From CAWCUU01 sp963798855 (GTDB lineage Bacteria; Gemmatimonadota; Gemmatimonadetes; Longimicrobiales; RSA9), in assembly GCA_963798855.1 (NCBI GenBank), contig CAWCUU010000003.1, positions 372,001 to 436,000 of the forward strand: a stretch of 64,000 nucleotides of DNA, written 5' to 3'. The position numbers were made by a program, and so were the translations under genes. Below are positions 16,690 to 26,890 of this stretch, one piece after another (positions within the stretch are counted from its first letter, which is position 1; each line of letters starts with the position of its first letter). The notes below the pieces were generated by a model. The model worked only from the letters and a program-made list of their open reading frames with translations. It was not told the DNA's origin and ran no database searches.

Positions 16690-19600
16690 TCAGCCGCCGC
16701 TCTTCCGTCCCGGCCATGCCGGAGGCTTCGGCCGCACGGGCGGCGTTTCCTTAAGCTGCCGCATCAACTCGGTCACCGCGGCTTCGAGCTGGGTGTCTCC
16801 TCCGACGAACGTCTTGGCGGGATCGTTGTCCACGACAATGTCCGGATCTACGCCGTGGCCCTCGATCAGCCACTCGCCTTCCGGCCCGTAGACGCCGAAC
16901 TCGGCGGCGGTGGCGATGCCGTTGTCCACGAGGGCGTTCGATGCCGTCAACCAGATCTCCCCACCCCAGGTGCGCGTCCCCATCAGCTTGCCGAGACCGA
17001 GTCGCCGGAACCCCTCCGCGAAGGCCTCCCCGTCGCTGGCGGTCCAGGCGTCGACGAGCGTCACCATCGGGCCGATGAAGGCCTGCTGCATGTTCGGATA
17101 GGGGACACCGGTACGACCCTTCCACCACATCCAGGCACGACGGGAGAGGCGGTCGAGCACCCACGAGTCGATGTTTCCGCCGCGGTTGTGCCGATCATCG
17201 AAGATGAGCGCGTCCTTGCCGAGAGCCGCCTGAAAGTCGCGCGTGAATTGCGCCGCGTCCCCGGTGCCCATCGCGCGCAGGTGGACGTAGCCGATCCGGC
17301 TGCCGGACAGCGAGTCCACCATCAGACGGCGCGTGTACTCCCACTCGTCGTAACGCAGGTCGGCCGCCTCGCGCATCGAGATCGGCTTCACGACGATGTC
17401 GCGCTCGGCCCCACGGCCGGCCGAGCGCACCCGCAGCAGCACCTGACGTCCCGCCTTGCCGAGCAGCAGCGGGCCGGGGTCGGTGGCCGACCGCGCGGAT
17501 CGGCCGTCGATGGCCAGGATGACGTCTCCCTCGGCGACCCTGGCGTCCGGCCGCGCGAGCGGCGCGAGCCGGTCGGGAAAATCGGGATCGGCGCGGTAAA
17601 TGTGATCGACCCGCCACCCTCCAACCTCCGGGTCGCGCGCGAGCTCGGCCCCGAGCGAGGCCGGCTCGACGTCGACGTCCCCCTCTCGGACATCGCCGGG
17701 TCGGATGAAGGCGTGCAGCGTCGACAGCTCGCTGATCATCATGCCGAGCACGTCCGCCAGCTCCTCACGATCGGTTACTCGCTCCACCAGCGGCGAGTAC
17801 TTCGCGCGGATCGCGCCCCAGTCCATTCCGCGCATCCCGGGGTCCCAGAAGTAGTCGCGGTGCAGCCGCCACGCGTCCGCGTACATCTGCCGCCACTCCT
17901 CGGTCGGATCGAACGAGAAGCGCCAGCCCGACAGATCCACCTCCTTCTCGTCGAGCTTGTCGGGCAGCTTCGCCCCTGCGTCGATCACGTACAGCGCCTC
18001 GCCCTTGCGGAAGAGGAGCTTGCTGCGGTCCTGCGAGAGTCGTACGAGCGCACCCCGTCTGCGATCCTGGAGGGCTCGACCCTGCCTTTCTTCAGCTCGA
18101 CGGCCTCCAACCGGGCCTCCCTCGAGCCGGCGTCTCGGTCGAGCAGATACAGCAGGCTGCCGTCGGTGGCGAGATCCGAGTAGTTGCCCGCCTCGATCGG
18201 AGCCTGGAAGAGGCGTCGGGCGCTCGACGTGAGGCTGCCGAGGCTGGTCAAGCCGCTCGCGCTGGCGTTCCTCGTGCGAGTCGAGGCTCGGCCGGCGCCG
18301 TCGTCGCGCCGGGCCGCGCCTTCCGATCGTGCGGCAGCCTTCGCGCTGTCCGGCTCCAGCTCGGTGTGCTCGCCCATCGGGAACGTAGCGTCCTCCGTCA
18401 GCGCGAGGGCGTAGACGCGCGTCGGCCGGTCGAAGAACGGCTCCGGCCAATACGCGCCCCATGGCGCGCCGACAATGGACTCGAAGTTCCTGTCGCTGAG
18501 GAACCAGAGCCACTTGCCGTCGGGGCTCCACGCGGGCGAGTAGCTCGCGAGGCGGTCGGAGGTGACCGGCGACGTCGCGCCGGTGCGCGCATCCCAGAGC
18601 CAGATCTGCACGAGACTGTTGGCCGTCGAGCGCACGTAGGCGAGCCAGCGGCCGTCCGGCGACCAGGCGAGTCCTGACGGCGCATCGCCGGCGAGCGTGT
18701 CGGTCGCGACCAGCGTCGTCTTCCCGCCCTCGACCTCGGTGACCCACAGGCGAGCGTCCTTGTCCGTGTGCGCAATGCGTGCTCCATCCGGCGAAGGGAT
18801 CGCCCGCCAGCGCAGGATCGTGGCGTCCTTCGTCAGCTGCCGACGGCCGCCGACGCCGTTCGCCGGCAGCCGCCACACCTCGACCTCGCCCGACTCATCG
18901 GAGAGGGCGACGAGGCTCTTTCCGTCCGGAGCCCACGTCGCCTCTCGGTAACGAACGCCCGCCCCGCGGGCGACCTCGACGAGTCGGCCGCCCTCGCGCC
19001 CCGTCGGGGCGACGAACAGCTGCCCACGCGCCGTCAGCGCCACGCGGTCGCCCAATGGCGAGAGCGAGACCCCCGTCACCCAGTCCATCGGCTCCGTGAC
19101 CCAGCGCGTCTGCTCCTGCCGGAAATCGGAAGGCAGCGTGACCGTGATCTCCCGCGGGGCTGCCGGCGCGCGGAGGTTCACGGACTTGAGGGTGGCGCCG
19201 ACGCGGTAGACGAGCAGGCCGTTCGAGATCGTGGCTTCGCGGATGTCCCAGCCATCCTCGTGCGTGACCGCCTCGAGGTCGGTGAGGCTGGTCAGGCTTG
19301 GCGGACCCGTCTCATCGGTCGCCGAGACGCGCGGCCCGCCGCGCGGCGCAGCGCCCTCACGCGTCGCCTCCCGGGGACCGGGAGCACCGACCCAGACGTT
19401 CATCGTGCCGTCGCGATCGGACAGGAAGTAGACGCGGCCATCCCACAGCATCGGATCCTTGCTCGTGCCGGCGTAGTCGGCGGTGAGCGGCGTCGCCCGG
19501 CTCGCTCCCTTCGGAAGGACCCACAGGCTCTGGGCGGTTCCGCCCTGGTACCGCTTCGCGTACGATCCCTGGAAGGGGTAGCGAGTGAAGACGAGGTCGC

Positions 19601-20162
19601 CGGCGTCGGTGAAGGCGCCGGAGGCCGCCTCGGCGAGCGGGATCGGGGCGACGTCGCCCGACTCCGGGTCCACCGTCTCGAGCTGCAACCCCGGCAATGT
19701 CGAGCTGCCCGACGTCGCGATGAGCAGACGACCGTCGCGGGTCCAGCCGACCGGGGTCGGCACACCCCGGGCCCCGCCCTGCCAGGTGAGCCGACGCGGA
19801 ACCCCGCCCGCCACTGGCATCACGTACGCGTCGGCCACGCCATCATAGGTGCCGGTGAACGCCAGCAGCCGTCCGTCCGGGCTGATCTTCGGGTTCGACT
19901 CCTCGCCCTCGCCGGTTGTGAGCCGCCGGGCTTCGCCGCCGCTCACATCCACGGTCCAGATGTCGCCTTCAGCGACGAAGACGAGCGTGCGGTCGTGAAG
20001 CGAAGGCTGCCGCAGGTACACCCCGCCGGCCGGCTCGAAGGGTGCCGGCGCGTTCGAGGTCGCTGCCCGGGCCAGCGACTGCGCGCCGAGGAGCGCCGGC
20101 AGGCCGAGCATCAGGCCGAGCATGAGGGCCGGGGGTCGGGGATGTCTGCGCGACGAGGTCAT
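16690..20162 (-). CDS. Tricorn-like S41 protease with one frameshift
   Basis: About 1157 residues if repaired. The start at 20162 gives a signal peptide (ALMLGLMLGLPALLGAQSLARA); an upstream ATG at 20267 is less likely. The N-terminal half is beta-propeller (repeated SPDGR/SPDGKW motifs). The C-terminal half holds a helical core (WRLHRDYFWDPGMRGMDW), His in LSTLHAFIRPGD, a PDZ domain (AEGDVILAIDGRSAR), and the S41 core with the catalytic Ser in VDAWTASDGEAF and GTRTWGGEIWL. At about 18038-18041 the frame breaks: one frame reads ADGVRSYD, the next LSQDRSKLLFRKGE. Adding one base to the GAG/AGT junction restores continuity. Tricorn proteases degrade peptides; this one is probably periplasmic. 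It converges with the ADOP gene 15 bases away. Confidence 0.87.
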
Positions 20163-20284
20163 CGGCGTCCGGGTGGCCGGGGAAGCGTGTACGGAGATGG
20201 CGCGGGATGCCAGCAATGAGGCAGGAGCAGAATGGGAGGGGGGGCGGGCATTCGCAAGATTCTCCATCGGAGTAGCGCACGCCC

Positions 20285-21217
20285 CTATCCCTCGAGCTCT
20301 TCCACGGTCGCGGGCCAGTCGTCGCGCAGCAGCCTGGAGAGCGCGCGGTCCTTCAGCAGCCGGCCGCCGGTCTGACAGCGAGGGCAGTAGTTGGTCTCCT
20401 GCTCACCGCGGACAATGCGCTGGATCGGCATGCCGCACACCGGGCAAGGCTGACGGAAGCGGCCATGGACCCGCATTGAAGGATGGAACGCGGTGACCTT
20501 CTCCGGAAACGCCTGGCCGACCTCTTCCCGGAGGAGCCGCGTCCATTCTCGTAGCGAGCGGCGAGTGCAGTCGTGGAGACGACCGATCTCATCGTCCGTC
20601 ATCTGCGCCGTCCGCTTCAGCGGCGAGAGGCGAGCCTCGTGCAGGATCTCGTCCGAATGTGCGTTGCCGATCCCGCTGAACAGCCGCGGGTCAGTGAGCG
20701 CGCGCTTCAGCGTGTGATTCTCGCGCCGCAGCGCAGCTGCGAACGCCGCCCGGTCCGCTTCGAGCGGCTCGATGCCTCCGCGATCTAGCGTGGCCAGCCC
20801 CTCCTCGCCGCGGAGCAGGTGGAGCTGCGCCCGCTTCTTCGTCGCGGCTTCGGTGAGCAGAAGGGTCCCCGCGTCGAAGTCGAGCGCGCCCAGGCCGATG
20901 CGGCCGGGTATACCCGCTCCCCTCGGCTTCCAGCGCAGGCGACCGGCGATCATGAGGTGCAACGCGAGGAAGAGCGGCTCGGCCCCTTCGCCGGCCGGCT
21001 GGCCCGCCCCGGAAACCGCGTCGACGTCGAGCTCCACGACCAGCCGCTTGCCGAGGCGGCGCACGGCCGCGACGCGGCGAGACTCCGCCGCCGAGATCGG
21101 AGGATCCCAGGTTCGCAGCAGCGACGGCGAGCGAAGCCTCACCTTCTCGAGCACCCGACCCGCGATGCGTGCCTCCAGCGCGGCGCGGTATAGCTCGACC
21201 TCGGGGAGCTCGGGCAT
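20285..21217 (-). CDS. Fpg/Nei family DNA glycosylase/AP lyase
   Basis: A 310-residue base-excision repair enzyme. The N terminus PELPEVELYRAALE gives the catalytic Pro2/Glu3 pair. HLMIAGRLRWK, the helix-two-turn-helix (LFSGIGNAHSDEILHEARLS) and the C-terminal zinc finger (CPVCGMPIQRI, NYCPRCQTGGR) are all present. It excises oxidised bases and nicks the abasic site. The variant HLMIAGRL, rather than HLGMTGRL, marks a divergent branch, so mutM versus nei cannot be decided. It starts with ATG and lies in tandem behind the EEP-lipoprotein gene. Confidence 0.92.
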   Translation of the reverse strand: MPELPEVELYRAALEARIAGRVLEKVRLRSPSLLRTWDPPISAAESRRVAAVRRLGKRLVVELDVDAVSGAGQPAGEGAEPLFLALHLMIAGRLRWKPRGAGIPGRIGLGALDFDAGTLLLTEAATKKRAQLHLLRGEEGLATLDRGGIEPLEADRAAFAAALRRENHTLKRALTDPRLFSGIGNAHSDEILHEARLSPLKRTAQMTDDEIGRLHDCTRRSLREWTRLLREEVGQAFPEKVTAFHPSMRVHGRFRQPCPVCGMPIQRIVRGEQETNYCPRCQTGGRLLKDRALSRLLRDDWPATVEELEG

Positions 21218-21283
21218 ACCGCCGAATATCGGCGGGCCGGCCGGAAGCGGCCAGCGTCCCCCGAGTTGCTCCGGCGCCCCCGG

Positions 21284-22414
21284 CTATTCCGCGAGCAGCC
21301 CCGGCGCGACCCACATCGTGGCGACCAGGCCGGCGTGGTCGGACGGCCAGAGGTAGTAGGAGCCGTCCATGAACCGCCCCGCCGGATCCTCGCCAATGAT
21401 CTCCACCGAGCTCTGCCCGCCGAACCCGGCGTTGCCGATGCGGGCCCAGACGAGATCGAGCCTCTGGCTGAAGCTGTCCGCGCTGCTCTCGTCGCTCAGG
21501 TCCGGAAGGTGGCAGCAGGTCAGCCCGGCCACACTGTGCGGCTCGCGCAGCCACAGGTCCTTGAATCCGGCGTTACGGATCGTCCCGTAGCTCGCCGTCT
21601 TGCGATCGGCCGCGGCGTCATGGTTCGCGGCGGAGTTGAAGTCGCCGACGAGGACGACGGGCAGCGTCTCGCCCGCCAGCATCGCGACCAGCTCCTGCGC
21701 CTCTGCCTCCTGGACCGAGGGGAAGTCCTGCGTCTCGAGGTGCGTGTCGACGAAACGGAAGGTGAGGCCGCCGACCGTCGCATGCACGGAGACCCAGCCG
21801 CGCTCGTTCGTGAACGAGAACGGGCCGAGCGAGAGCTGCGCCTGGCTGTCGTAGCGACCCGCGTCCGGGTCCGACCACGGCACGCCGTGCCGCACCAGGA
21901 TCGCCTCGCCGTCCGCGTAATTGATCGCATCGATCCCGCCGAAGCCGACGGGTACCAGCAGCGAGAGGTTGTACTGGCGTACGGCCACGTCGTAGTTCGC
22001 GCCTATCCCGGCGAGGTAGAGCTGGAGGATGTCGAGGAAGTCGATCGTCTGGGTTCCCGCCGCGGTCATGATGTCGTAGCGCGTCACCTCCTGCAGCCCG
22101 ACGACGTCGGGCATGCGGGCCGCGATCTCCTGCGCGAGGTGTGGCGCGCGGGCCGGATAGTCCGTGTGCTCCAGCTCCGCGAGCGTCTCCGCGAGGGACT
22201 GGGCGAGCGGCACGCTCGGATCGAGGAGACGCTCGAGCTCGGCGCCGAGATACATGTTCTGCGTCATCACGGTGATCGCCGTACCCTCGCTCAGTCGGTT
22301 CGACGCGAGCGACGCCGCCGGCTCCGTCGGGTTTCGGGCCTCGGAGCAGGCGGTCGCGAGCAGCAGGGCCAGGACCACTGCGAGGGGCGGGAACGGGCGG
22401 TTGCGACGTGGCAT
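21284..22414 (-). CDS. Endonuclease/exonuclease/phosphatase-family lipoprotein
   Basis: A 376-residue secreted lipoprotein (VVLALLLATACSEARNPTEP) with GGAGG before the ATG. The EEP fold is shown by TVMTQNMYLGAE, DVVGLQEVTRYD, RFVDTHLETQDF, VVLVGDFNSAANHD and the terminal WPSDHAGLVATM, which supply the metal-binding Glu/Asn/Asp/His set. Members hydrolyse phosphodiesters (DNase, sphingomyelinase or phosphatase-like). The surface or periplasmic location suggests nutrient scavenging of nucleic acid or lipid phosphate. Substrate not determinable. Confidence 0.85.
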   Translation of the reverse strand: MPRRNRPFPPLAVVLALLLATACSEARNPTEPAASLASNRLSEGTAITVMTQNMYLGAELERLLDPSVPLAQSLAETLAELEHTDYPARAPHLAQEIAARMPDVVGLQEVTRYDIMTAAGTQTIDFLDILQLYLAGIGANYDVAVRQYNLSLLVPVGFGGIDAINYADGEAILVRHGVPWSDPDAGRYDSQAQLSLGPFSFTNERGWVSVHATVGGLTFRFVDTHLETQDFPSVQEAEAQELVAMLAGETLPVVLVGDFNSAANHDAAADRKTASYGTIRNAGFKDLWLREPHSVAGLTCCHLPDLSDESSADSFSQRLDLVWARIGNAGFGGQSSVEIIGEDPAGRFMDGSYYLWPSDHAGLVATMWVAPGLLAE

Positions 22415-22702
22415 GAGACACCTCCGGGGCGGTGGTGCGATCGGCGGCGGCCGTGACCGGCAGCGGGGACCGGCCGTGGGACGGCGTGTGGGGATTCACC
22501 TGCCCGAAGATGCGGGGTGCCACACGACCCGGGCAACCATGTTCCTTACGTATCGATCGAAGGAGCGAGCGCCGACCGGCAGCGCCGTGCTTGACACGCT
22601 CGCCCGACCGACGCCGATTGCGCGAGCGTGGCCACTTCGCCACCCGAGCCATGCCGGCCGCCCATCCACACGAACGACCTGGACCGTGAGAGGCCGCGCC
22701 CG
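22415..22702. other. Divergent intergenic region, 288 bp
   Basis: No gene seen. It lies between the minus-strand EEP lipoprotein and the plus-strand LURP-one-like gene. A TTGACA occurs at 22591-22596 but the position 17 bases on (CCGATT) is a poor -10, so only a weak promoter can be suggested for the plus-strand gene. Confidence 0.35.
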
Positions 22703-23179
22703 ATGCCAGACACGACCCTGCGAATCGAGCCCGAAGGCCTCCTCTCGACGGACTACGAGATCCGGCGAGGCGACGGGCTCTTCGCGCGCGTCGACATGGC
22801 GCGCATGCGCTCCGCAGGCCGCATCGAGACGCACTCGGCGACGTACGAGATACGACCCGAGCGGCTGCTCTCGGGCAATTACGTGATGGAGCACGACGGC
22901 GCGAGGATCGCGCGAGCCGAGCGCGCCGGGTGGCTACGACCCCGCTACGCCATCCGAGGCCCGGACCGCGTTCTCACGCTGCGTCCCGCCGGCCTCCTCG
23001 CTCGGCGCTACGACGTCATCCACGGCGACCACGCGATCGGCTCGATCGCGCGCCAGGGGTTATTCAACCGTGCCGCCACGGCCGACTTCGACGAGAACGT
23101 CCCCGAAGAAATGCAGCTGTTCCTCGTCTTCCTCGCCCTGCTCCGCTGGCGCCGGCAACGCCAGGCCTCCCGCGGCTGA
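22703..23179 (+). CDS. LURP-one/Tubby-C-terminal-like protein (tentative)
   Basis: 158 residues from the ATG at 22703; a longer in-frame start at 22628 looks less natural. The sequence is built of short repeated beta-strand units (TTLRIEPEGLLSTDYEIRRG, ATYEIRPERLLSGNYVMEHD, DRVLTLRPAGLLARRYDVIH), the pattern of LURP-one/scramblase-like twelve-stranded barrels. The protein ends with a hydrophobic helix (MQLFLVFLALLRWRRQRQ). Possibly a phospholipid-associated protein. Family assignment is by repeat pattern and moderate. Confidence 0.55.
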   Translation: MPDTTLRIEPEGLLSTDYEIRRGDGLFARVDMARMRSAGRIETHSATYEIRPERLLSGNYVMEHDGARIARAERAGWLRPRYAIRGPDRVLTLRPAGLLARRYDVIHGDHAIGSIARQGLFNRAATADFDENVPEEMQLFLVFLALLRWRRQRQASRG

Positions 23180-23209
23180 CCCTCCCCCTTCCCCTCCTCC
23201 CCTCCGGTT

Positions 23210-23610
23210 CTAGCCCTCGCCCTGCGCAGCCCCGATCTGCTGCAGCAGCACATTGGCCATCAGGTAATGCGCGCCCGCTGGATCTGGTCGCCACGTACGT
23301 CGTAGCAGACGCAGAGCGGCACACGGATATCCCGGCCGGTCGCCGGCAAGCCCGCGAAATCGCCAATGTGCTTTCCGACGACGACGGCCTCGAGCACGCC
23401 CTGCCCGTCGGCGAAGATGGAGTTCACGATCTCCGCGTGCGCGTCCAGCGTCACGTGATAGAAGCCGTGCAGGTGCTCCGCGATCGCGTCCCTGCCGCGG
23501 ATCTCCTCGCCGGTCGGCAGCATCACGAACACGGCGTCCTCCGCGACGTGGAGAGGATCGTGCTCGCGCCAGTACGACTCCAGCACCTCTCGCGTTTGTT
23601 CGACCGACAT
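23210..23610 (-). CDS. SnoaL-like (NTF2-fold) protein with a C-terminal frameshift
   Basis: 133 residues if repaired. The ATG at 23610 follows GGAGGAG. It reads SVEQTREVLESYWREHDPLH, then GEEIRGRDAIAEHLHGFYH and VVVGKHIGDFAGLPATGRDI, a typical SnoaL ketosteroid-isomerase-like core. In the original frame it stops after IQRARIT. Adding one T/A at about 23266-23267 gives IQRARIYLMANVLLQQIGAA, the normal SnoaL ending, with a stop at 23210-23212. The broken spot is a short A-run. Enzymatic role unknown; these proteins are hydrolases, isomerases or binding proteins. Confidence 0.75.
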
Positions 23611-24022
23611 CGTGCTCCTCCGGATCCTGGTGATCTCGACGAGCCGCCGTGGGGGATCACGCGCACCATTTCCGAGGCGACCAGCGCGTGGCCGATCCGG
23701 GGCTCCGTTCTCGCCGACCAATCTCGCGCGCTGCCGTACCGCGACCGTCACCCGATCGTCAAGCGACTGGCGCACCAGCAGATCGCTGAAGAACTGGAGC
23801 GAGCCGCAACCCACAGGGCGCACCCCAGTTCTTCAGCGACCTGCCGGGTGTTGCCGCGGGCGATCGGTCGGCATGCGGTCGCGCCGGCGACGGCGGTCAG
23901 GCAACCTTCCGGCCGCCTCGTCCGTACTAAGCTATGGAGGGCGTGTTGGCAACGGCGGCGCCGGCACGGCACGGGCGATGCAATGCCACTTCCGATCAGA
24001 TCCTCTGCAGCAGGCAGGCGTG
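23611..24022. other. Intergenic region, 412 bp, holding one mobile repeat
   Basis: No gene is supported between the SnoaL-like gene and PBP1A. The only structured feature is the 69-bp inverted-repeat element at 23777-23845. The 160 bases before it are open on the minus strand in frame with the SnoaL-like gene but lack recognisable protein motifs. Confidence 0.4.
23777..23845. repeat. Short inverted-repeat element (copy A), hairpin-depleted form
   Basis: Terminal inverted repeats AGCAGATCGCTGAAGAACTG... (23777-23797) and its near complement ending ...CAGCGACCTGC (23825-23844) enclose AGCGAGCCGC-AACCCACAGGGCGCA. The same arms and the same central AACCCACAGGGCGCA occur in the large copy at 40741-42506. 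Copy A lacks the two internal hairpins of copy B. It is probably a miniature non-autonomous mobile element or REP-like repeat. Confidence 0.72.
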
Positions 24023-26548
24023 ATGCCCCCGGAAATTCGCCTGGGACCCCCGGATCCCGGGCCGCTCGATGATGTGCTCGGCGCGCTGCGGGTATGGGCG
24101 CGATGGGCGGCCGGCATCGCGCGGCATGCGCTTGCCACGCTCGGCCGGTCCGCGGGGGGGGTCGGAATGCGCCTGCGTCGTTCGGGACGCGGGATGAGGC
24201 CCGCGGCCGCGCGCGCGGCGCTGCTGACGCGGGACGCGCTGCGCGGCGGCGCCGATCGGCTGCGCCCGCTGTCCCGAGGCCTGCTGACTCGCTTCCGGCG
24301 GCTGCCGGTGCCGCCGCCGCAGGCGATTCTGATCGCCGCCGCGGGTGCCTGGCTGCTCGCCGGCATCACGTGGCAGACGTGCGGGCTGCGCGGCTGTCCG
24401 AGTCCCGCGCGGCTGGTCGCGTATCAGCCGGAGAACGCCCCGTTGCTGCTGGATCGCCATGGCAAGGTGTTCACCCGCCTCATGCCGGTGGACTACCGCG
24501 TGGTGCCGGTGGATTCACTCCCCGACTTCGTGCCGGAGGCGTTCGTCGCGGTGGAGGACCGTCGCTTCTGGCAACACGGCGGCGTGGACTGGGCGCGGGT
24601 GCTGGGCGCGGCGGCGGCCGACCTGCGGGCGGGCGGCTACAGCGAGGGCGCGAGCACGATCACGATGCAACTCGCGCGGAACCTGTTCCCGAAGCGCCTC
24701 TCGGCGGGCGATCAGACGCTGCGTCGCAAGCTCTTCGAGGCACGCGTCGCGATGGGCATCGAGCGGCGCTTCAGCAAGCGCGAGATCCTCGAGCTCTACC
24801 TCAACCACATCTACTTCGGCGATGGTGCCTACGGCATCGACGCGGCCGCGAGGGACTACTTCGCGCGATCGGCTTCGAAGCTCACGCTGCCGCAGGCCGC
24901 GATGCTGGCCGGGCTGGTGCGTGCCCCGACGCACTACGACCCGCGCGAGCACGCGGACGCCGCGAAGTCGCGGCGCAACCTCGTGCTCTTGCTGATGGCC
25001 CGACAGGGTCTGGCGGACTCGGCGAAGGTGCGAGCCGCGAGCGAGCGGTCGCTCGGCGTGAAGTCGGACGGCGCGGGCGGACGAGACCGCCCGTTCGCCG
25101 GCTACTACGTCGAGCGCGTGCGGCGCATCGTGGAGGATCACTTCGGCGGCGACCTCTACGGCACACGCCTGCGCATTCGCACGTCCCTCGATCCCGAGGC
25201 ACAGCGGGTGGCAGAGGAGGAGCTGGAAAAGCAGCTGAAGTCGATCGAGCGGGGCCACTACGGACGTCTGCACGCCCCCGCCTACGGTGCCGACGCCGCG
25301 CTGGACTCCACCGGCACACGTTACCTGCAGGGCGCGCTCGTGATGCTGGACGCCGGTACGGGCGACGTGCTGGCGCTGATCGGCGGACGCGATCACCGGC
25401 AATCCCGCTTCGACCGCGCGGTGGCGGGTCGCCGCCAGGTCGGCAGCGCCTTCAAGCCGTTCGTCTACGGCGCGGCGCTGCAGGCCGGCTTCGCCGCGAG
25501 TCAGCCGATCCTGGACGAGCCGATCTCGGTGCGACTGAGTAGCCGCCGCGTCTGGCGTCCGGAGAACTACGAGGGCGACTACGAGGGGATCGTGACGATG
25601 CGCCACGCGCTGATCCATTCGCGCAACGTGCCGACGGTGAGGCTCGCGACGGCGGTCGGCACGGATCGGATCATCGACGTGGCACGGCAGGCCGGCATCG
25701 TGGACTCGATCCCGGAGCACCCGTCGATGGCGCTCGGCACGGCGTCCCTCTCCCCGCTCGAGCTGACGGCGGCCTACACGACGTTCGCGAATCTCGGAAC
25801 ACGCGTGCAGCCGCGCTTCGTACTGAGCGTACAGGACTCGACCGGCGAGGTGCTGTGGGATCCGGAGAGCCAGAGGCAGCCGGCGCTCGATCCGGCGGTG
25901 GCCTGGGTGCTGACCGACATGTTGCGCGACGTCGTCGACCGCGGCACCGGCCGGGCCGTCCGCTCCGTCGGTTATCAGGGGATCGCGGCCGGCAAGACCG
26001 GCACGACCAGCGACGCCCACGATGCCTGGTTCGTCGGCTTCACGCCGGACGTCGTGGCCGGCATCTGGATCGGCTTCGATCAGCCGCGCCAGATCCTGCC
26101 CCACGCCAGCGGCGGCGCGCTCGCGGCGCCTGTGTGGGGCCGCGTCATGCGTCGCCTCGAGCCGGAGCGGTCGTCCTCCTGGCCGTGGTCGCCGCCCGAC
26201 CGCGTCACCTTTCGCGAGACGGACCCTGCGACCGGCATGGTCCTGGAGGACGGCTGCGACACCCGCTATGGCGAGCTGCCCGTCCGCGAGGCGTTCATCC
26301 GCGGGAGCGTTCCGGACGAGGTCTGCCCGCGGCGCGGCGGATACGGCGGCTGGCTCTCGGACCTGTGGGGCCGGATCTTCGGCCGCGGCGACCGCGACCG
26401 CGGGAGCGAGGATCTCGACCTCACGCCGATTTCGCCGGCCGGGCGAATGCTCGGCGCGCGCGTGCTACCCGGTACTCACGATGATGGCACGGTCGCGGAA
26501 AACGACGGCGGTCGCCCCGTCCGGGTCATCGGCACGCCCGTCCACTGA
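24023..26548 (+). CDS. Class A penicillin-binding protein (PBP1A-type)
   Basis: 841 residues from the ATG at 24023. A basic cytoplasmic stretch of about 90 residues and one TM helix (AILIAAAGAWLLAGITWQTC) precede the GT51 glycosyltransferase domain, with Glu178 in VEDRRFW, EGASTITMQLARNLF and EILELYLNHIYFGDGAYGI. The transpeptidase domain follows with the SxxK motif at Ser475 (GSAFKPFVYG), SRN (HSRNVPT) and KTGTT (Lys658). It polymerises and cross-links peptidoglycan in the periplasm. The long Arg-rich N-terminal tail and acidic C-terminal tail (about 70 residues) are unusual additions. Stand-alone gene. Confidence 0.94.
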   Translation: MPPEIRLGPPDPGPLDDVLGALRVWARWAAGIARHALATLGRSAGGVGMRLRRSGRGMRPAAARAALLTRDALRGGADRLRPLSRGLLTRFRRLPVPPPQAILIAAAGAWLLAGITWQTCGLRGCPSPARLVAYQPENAPLLLDRHGKVFTRLMPVDYRVVPVDSLPDFVPEAFVAVEDRRFWQHGGVDWARVLGAAAADLRAGGYSEGASTITMQLARNLFPKRLSAGDQTLRRKLFEARVAMGIERRFSKREILELYLNHIYFGDGAYGIDAAARDYFARSASKLTLPQAAMLAGLVRAPTHYDPREHADAAKSRRNLVLLLMARQGLADSAKVRAASERSLGVKSDGAGGRDRPFAGYYVERVRRIVEDHFGGDLYGTRLRIRTSLDPEAQRVAEEELEKQLKSIERGHYGRLHAPAYGADAALDSTGTRYLQGALVMLDAGTGDVLALIGGRDHRQSRFDRAVAGRRQVGSAFKPFVYGAALQAGFAASQPILDEPISVRLSSRRVWRPENYEGDYEGIVTMRHALIHSRNVPTVRLATAVGTDRIIDVARQAGIVDSIPEHPSMALGTASLSPLELTAAYTTFANLGTRVQPRFVLSVQDSTGEVLWDPESQRQPALDPAVAWVLTDMLRDVVDRGTGRAVRSVGYQGIAAGKTGTTSDAHDAWFVGFTPDVVAGIWIGFDQPRQILPHASGGALAAPVWGRVMRRLEPERSSSWPWSPPDRVTFRETDPATGMVLEDGCDTRYGELPVREAFIRGSVPDEVCPRRGGYGGWLSDLWGRIFGRGDRDRGSEDLDLTPISPAGRMLGARVLPGTHDDGTVAENDGGRPVRVIGTPVH

Positions 26549-26579
26549 GCGGCACCGCCATTCGACTGCGGCAGCACCT

Positions 26580-26879
26580 TCAATCCTCTTCGTGCTGCTC
26601 CGGTAGCGGCTCGTACTCCGCTCCCCCGCTGCCGGCCGAGCCGAACTTCGGCGCGGTGAGCGGCCCCGTGGTCGTGTGCGGCGGCTCGTGGCGCTCCATC
26701 GTCTCCGTCTCCCGTATCGCTGCCCGGGCTCGTTCGCGCAGGGCCGCCGGGATGCTCTCCATTCCGTGTACGGTGCGCGCGTGCTCGGCGACGGCGACCA
26801 TGAGGGCCGCCTCGCTCTCCGCGCGCGCCACATGGGCGCACTCCAGCCCGAGATCGCTACACCGCAGCGCTTTCGTCAT
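26580..26879 (-). CDS. DUF1059 small protein
   Basis: A 99-residue protein with an ideal AAGGAGG before the ATG at 26879. The first 60 residues match DUF1059 (TKALRCSDLGLECAHVARAE, AEHARTVHGMESIPAALRER), with the paired Cys and the His of the presumed metal-binding site. A non-conserved tail of about 40 residues follows. It lies 11 bases downstream of the HExxH membrane protein on the same strand, so both are probably one transcript. Biochemical role unknown. Confidence 0.85.
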   Translation of the reverse strand: MTKALRCSDLGLECAHVARAESEAALMVAVAEHARTVHGMESIPAALRERARAAIRETETMERHEPPHTTTGPLTAPKFGSAGSGGAEYEPLPEQHEED

Positions 26880-26890
26880 GCAGACCTCCT

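Noticed and set aside
22591..22619. Promoter TTGACA upstream of the LURP-one-like gene
   Set aside because: No acceptable -10 at 16-18 bases; kept only as a note.
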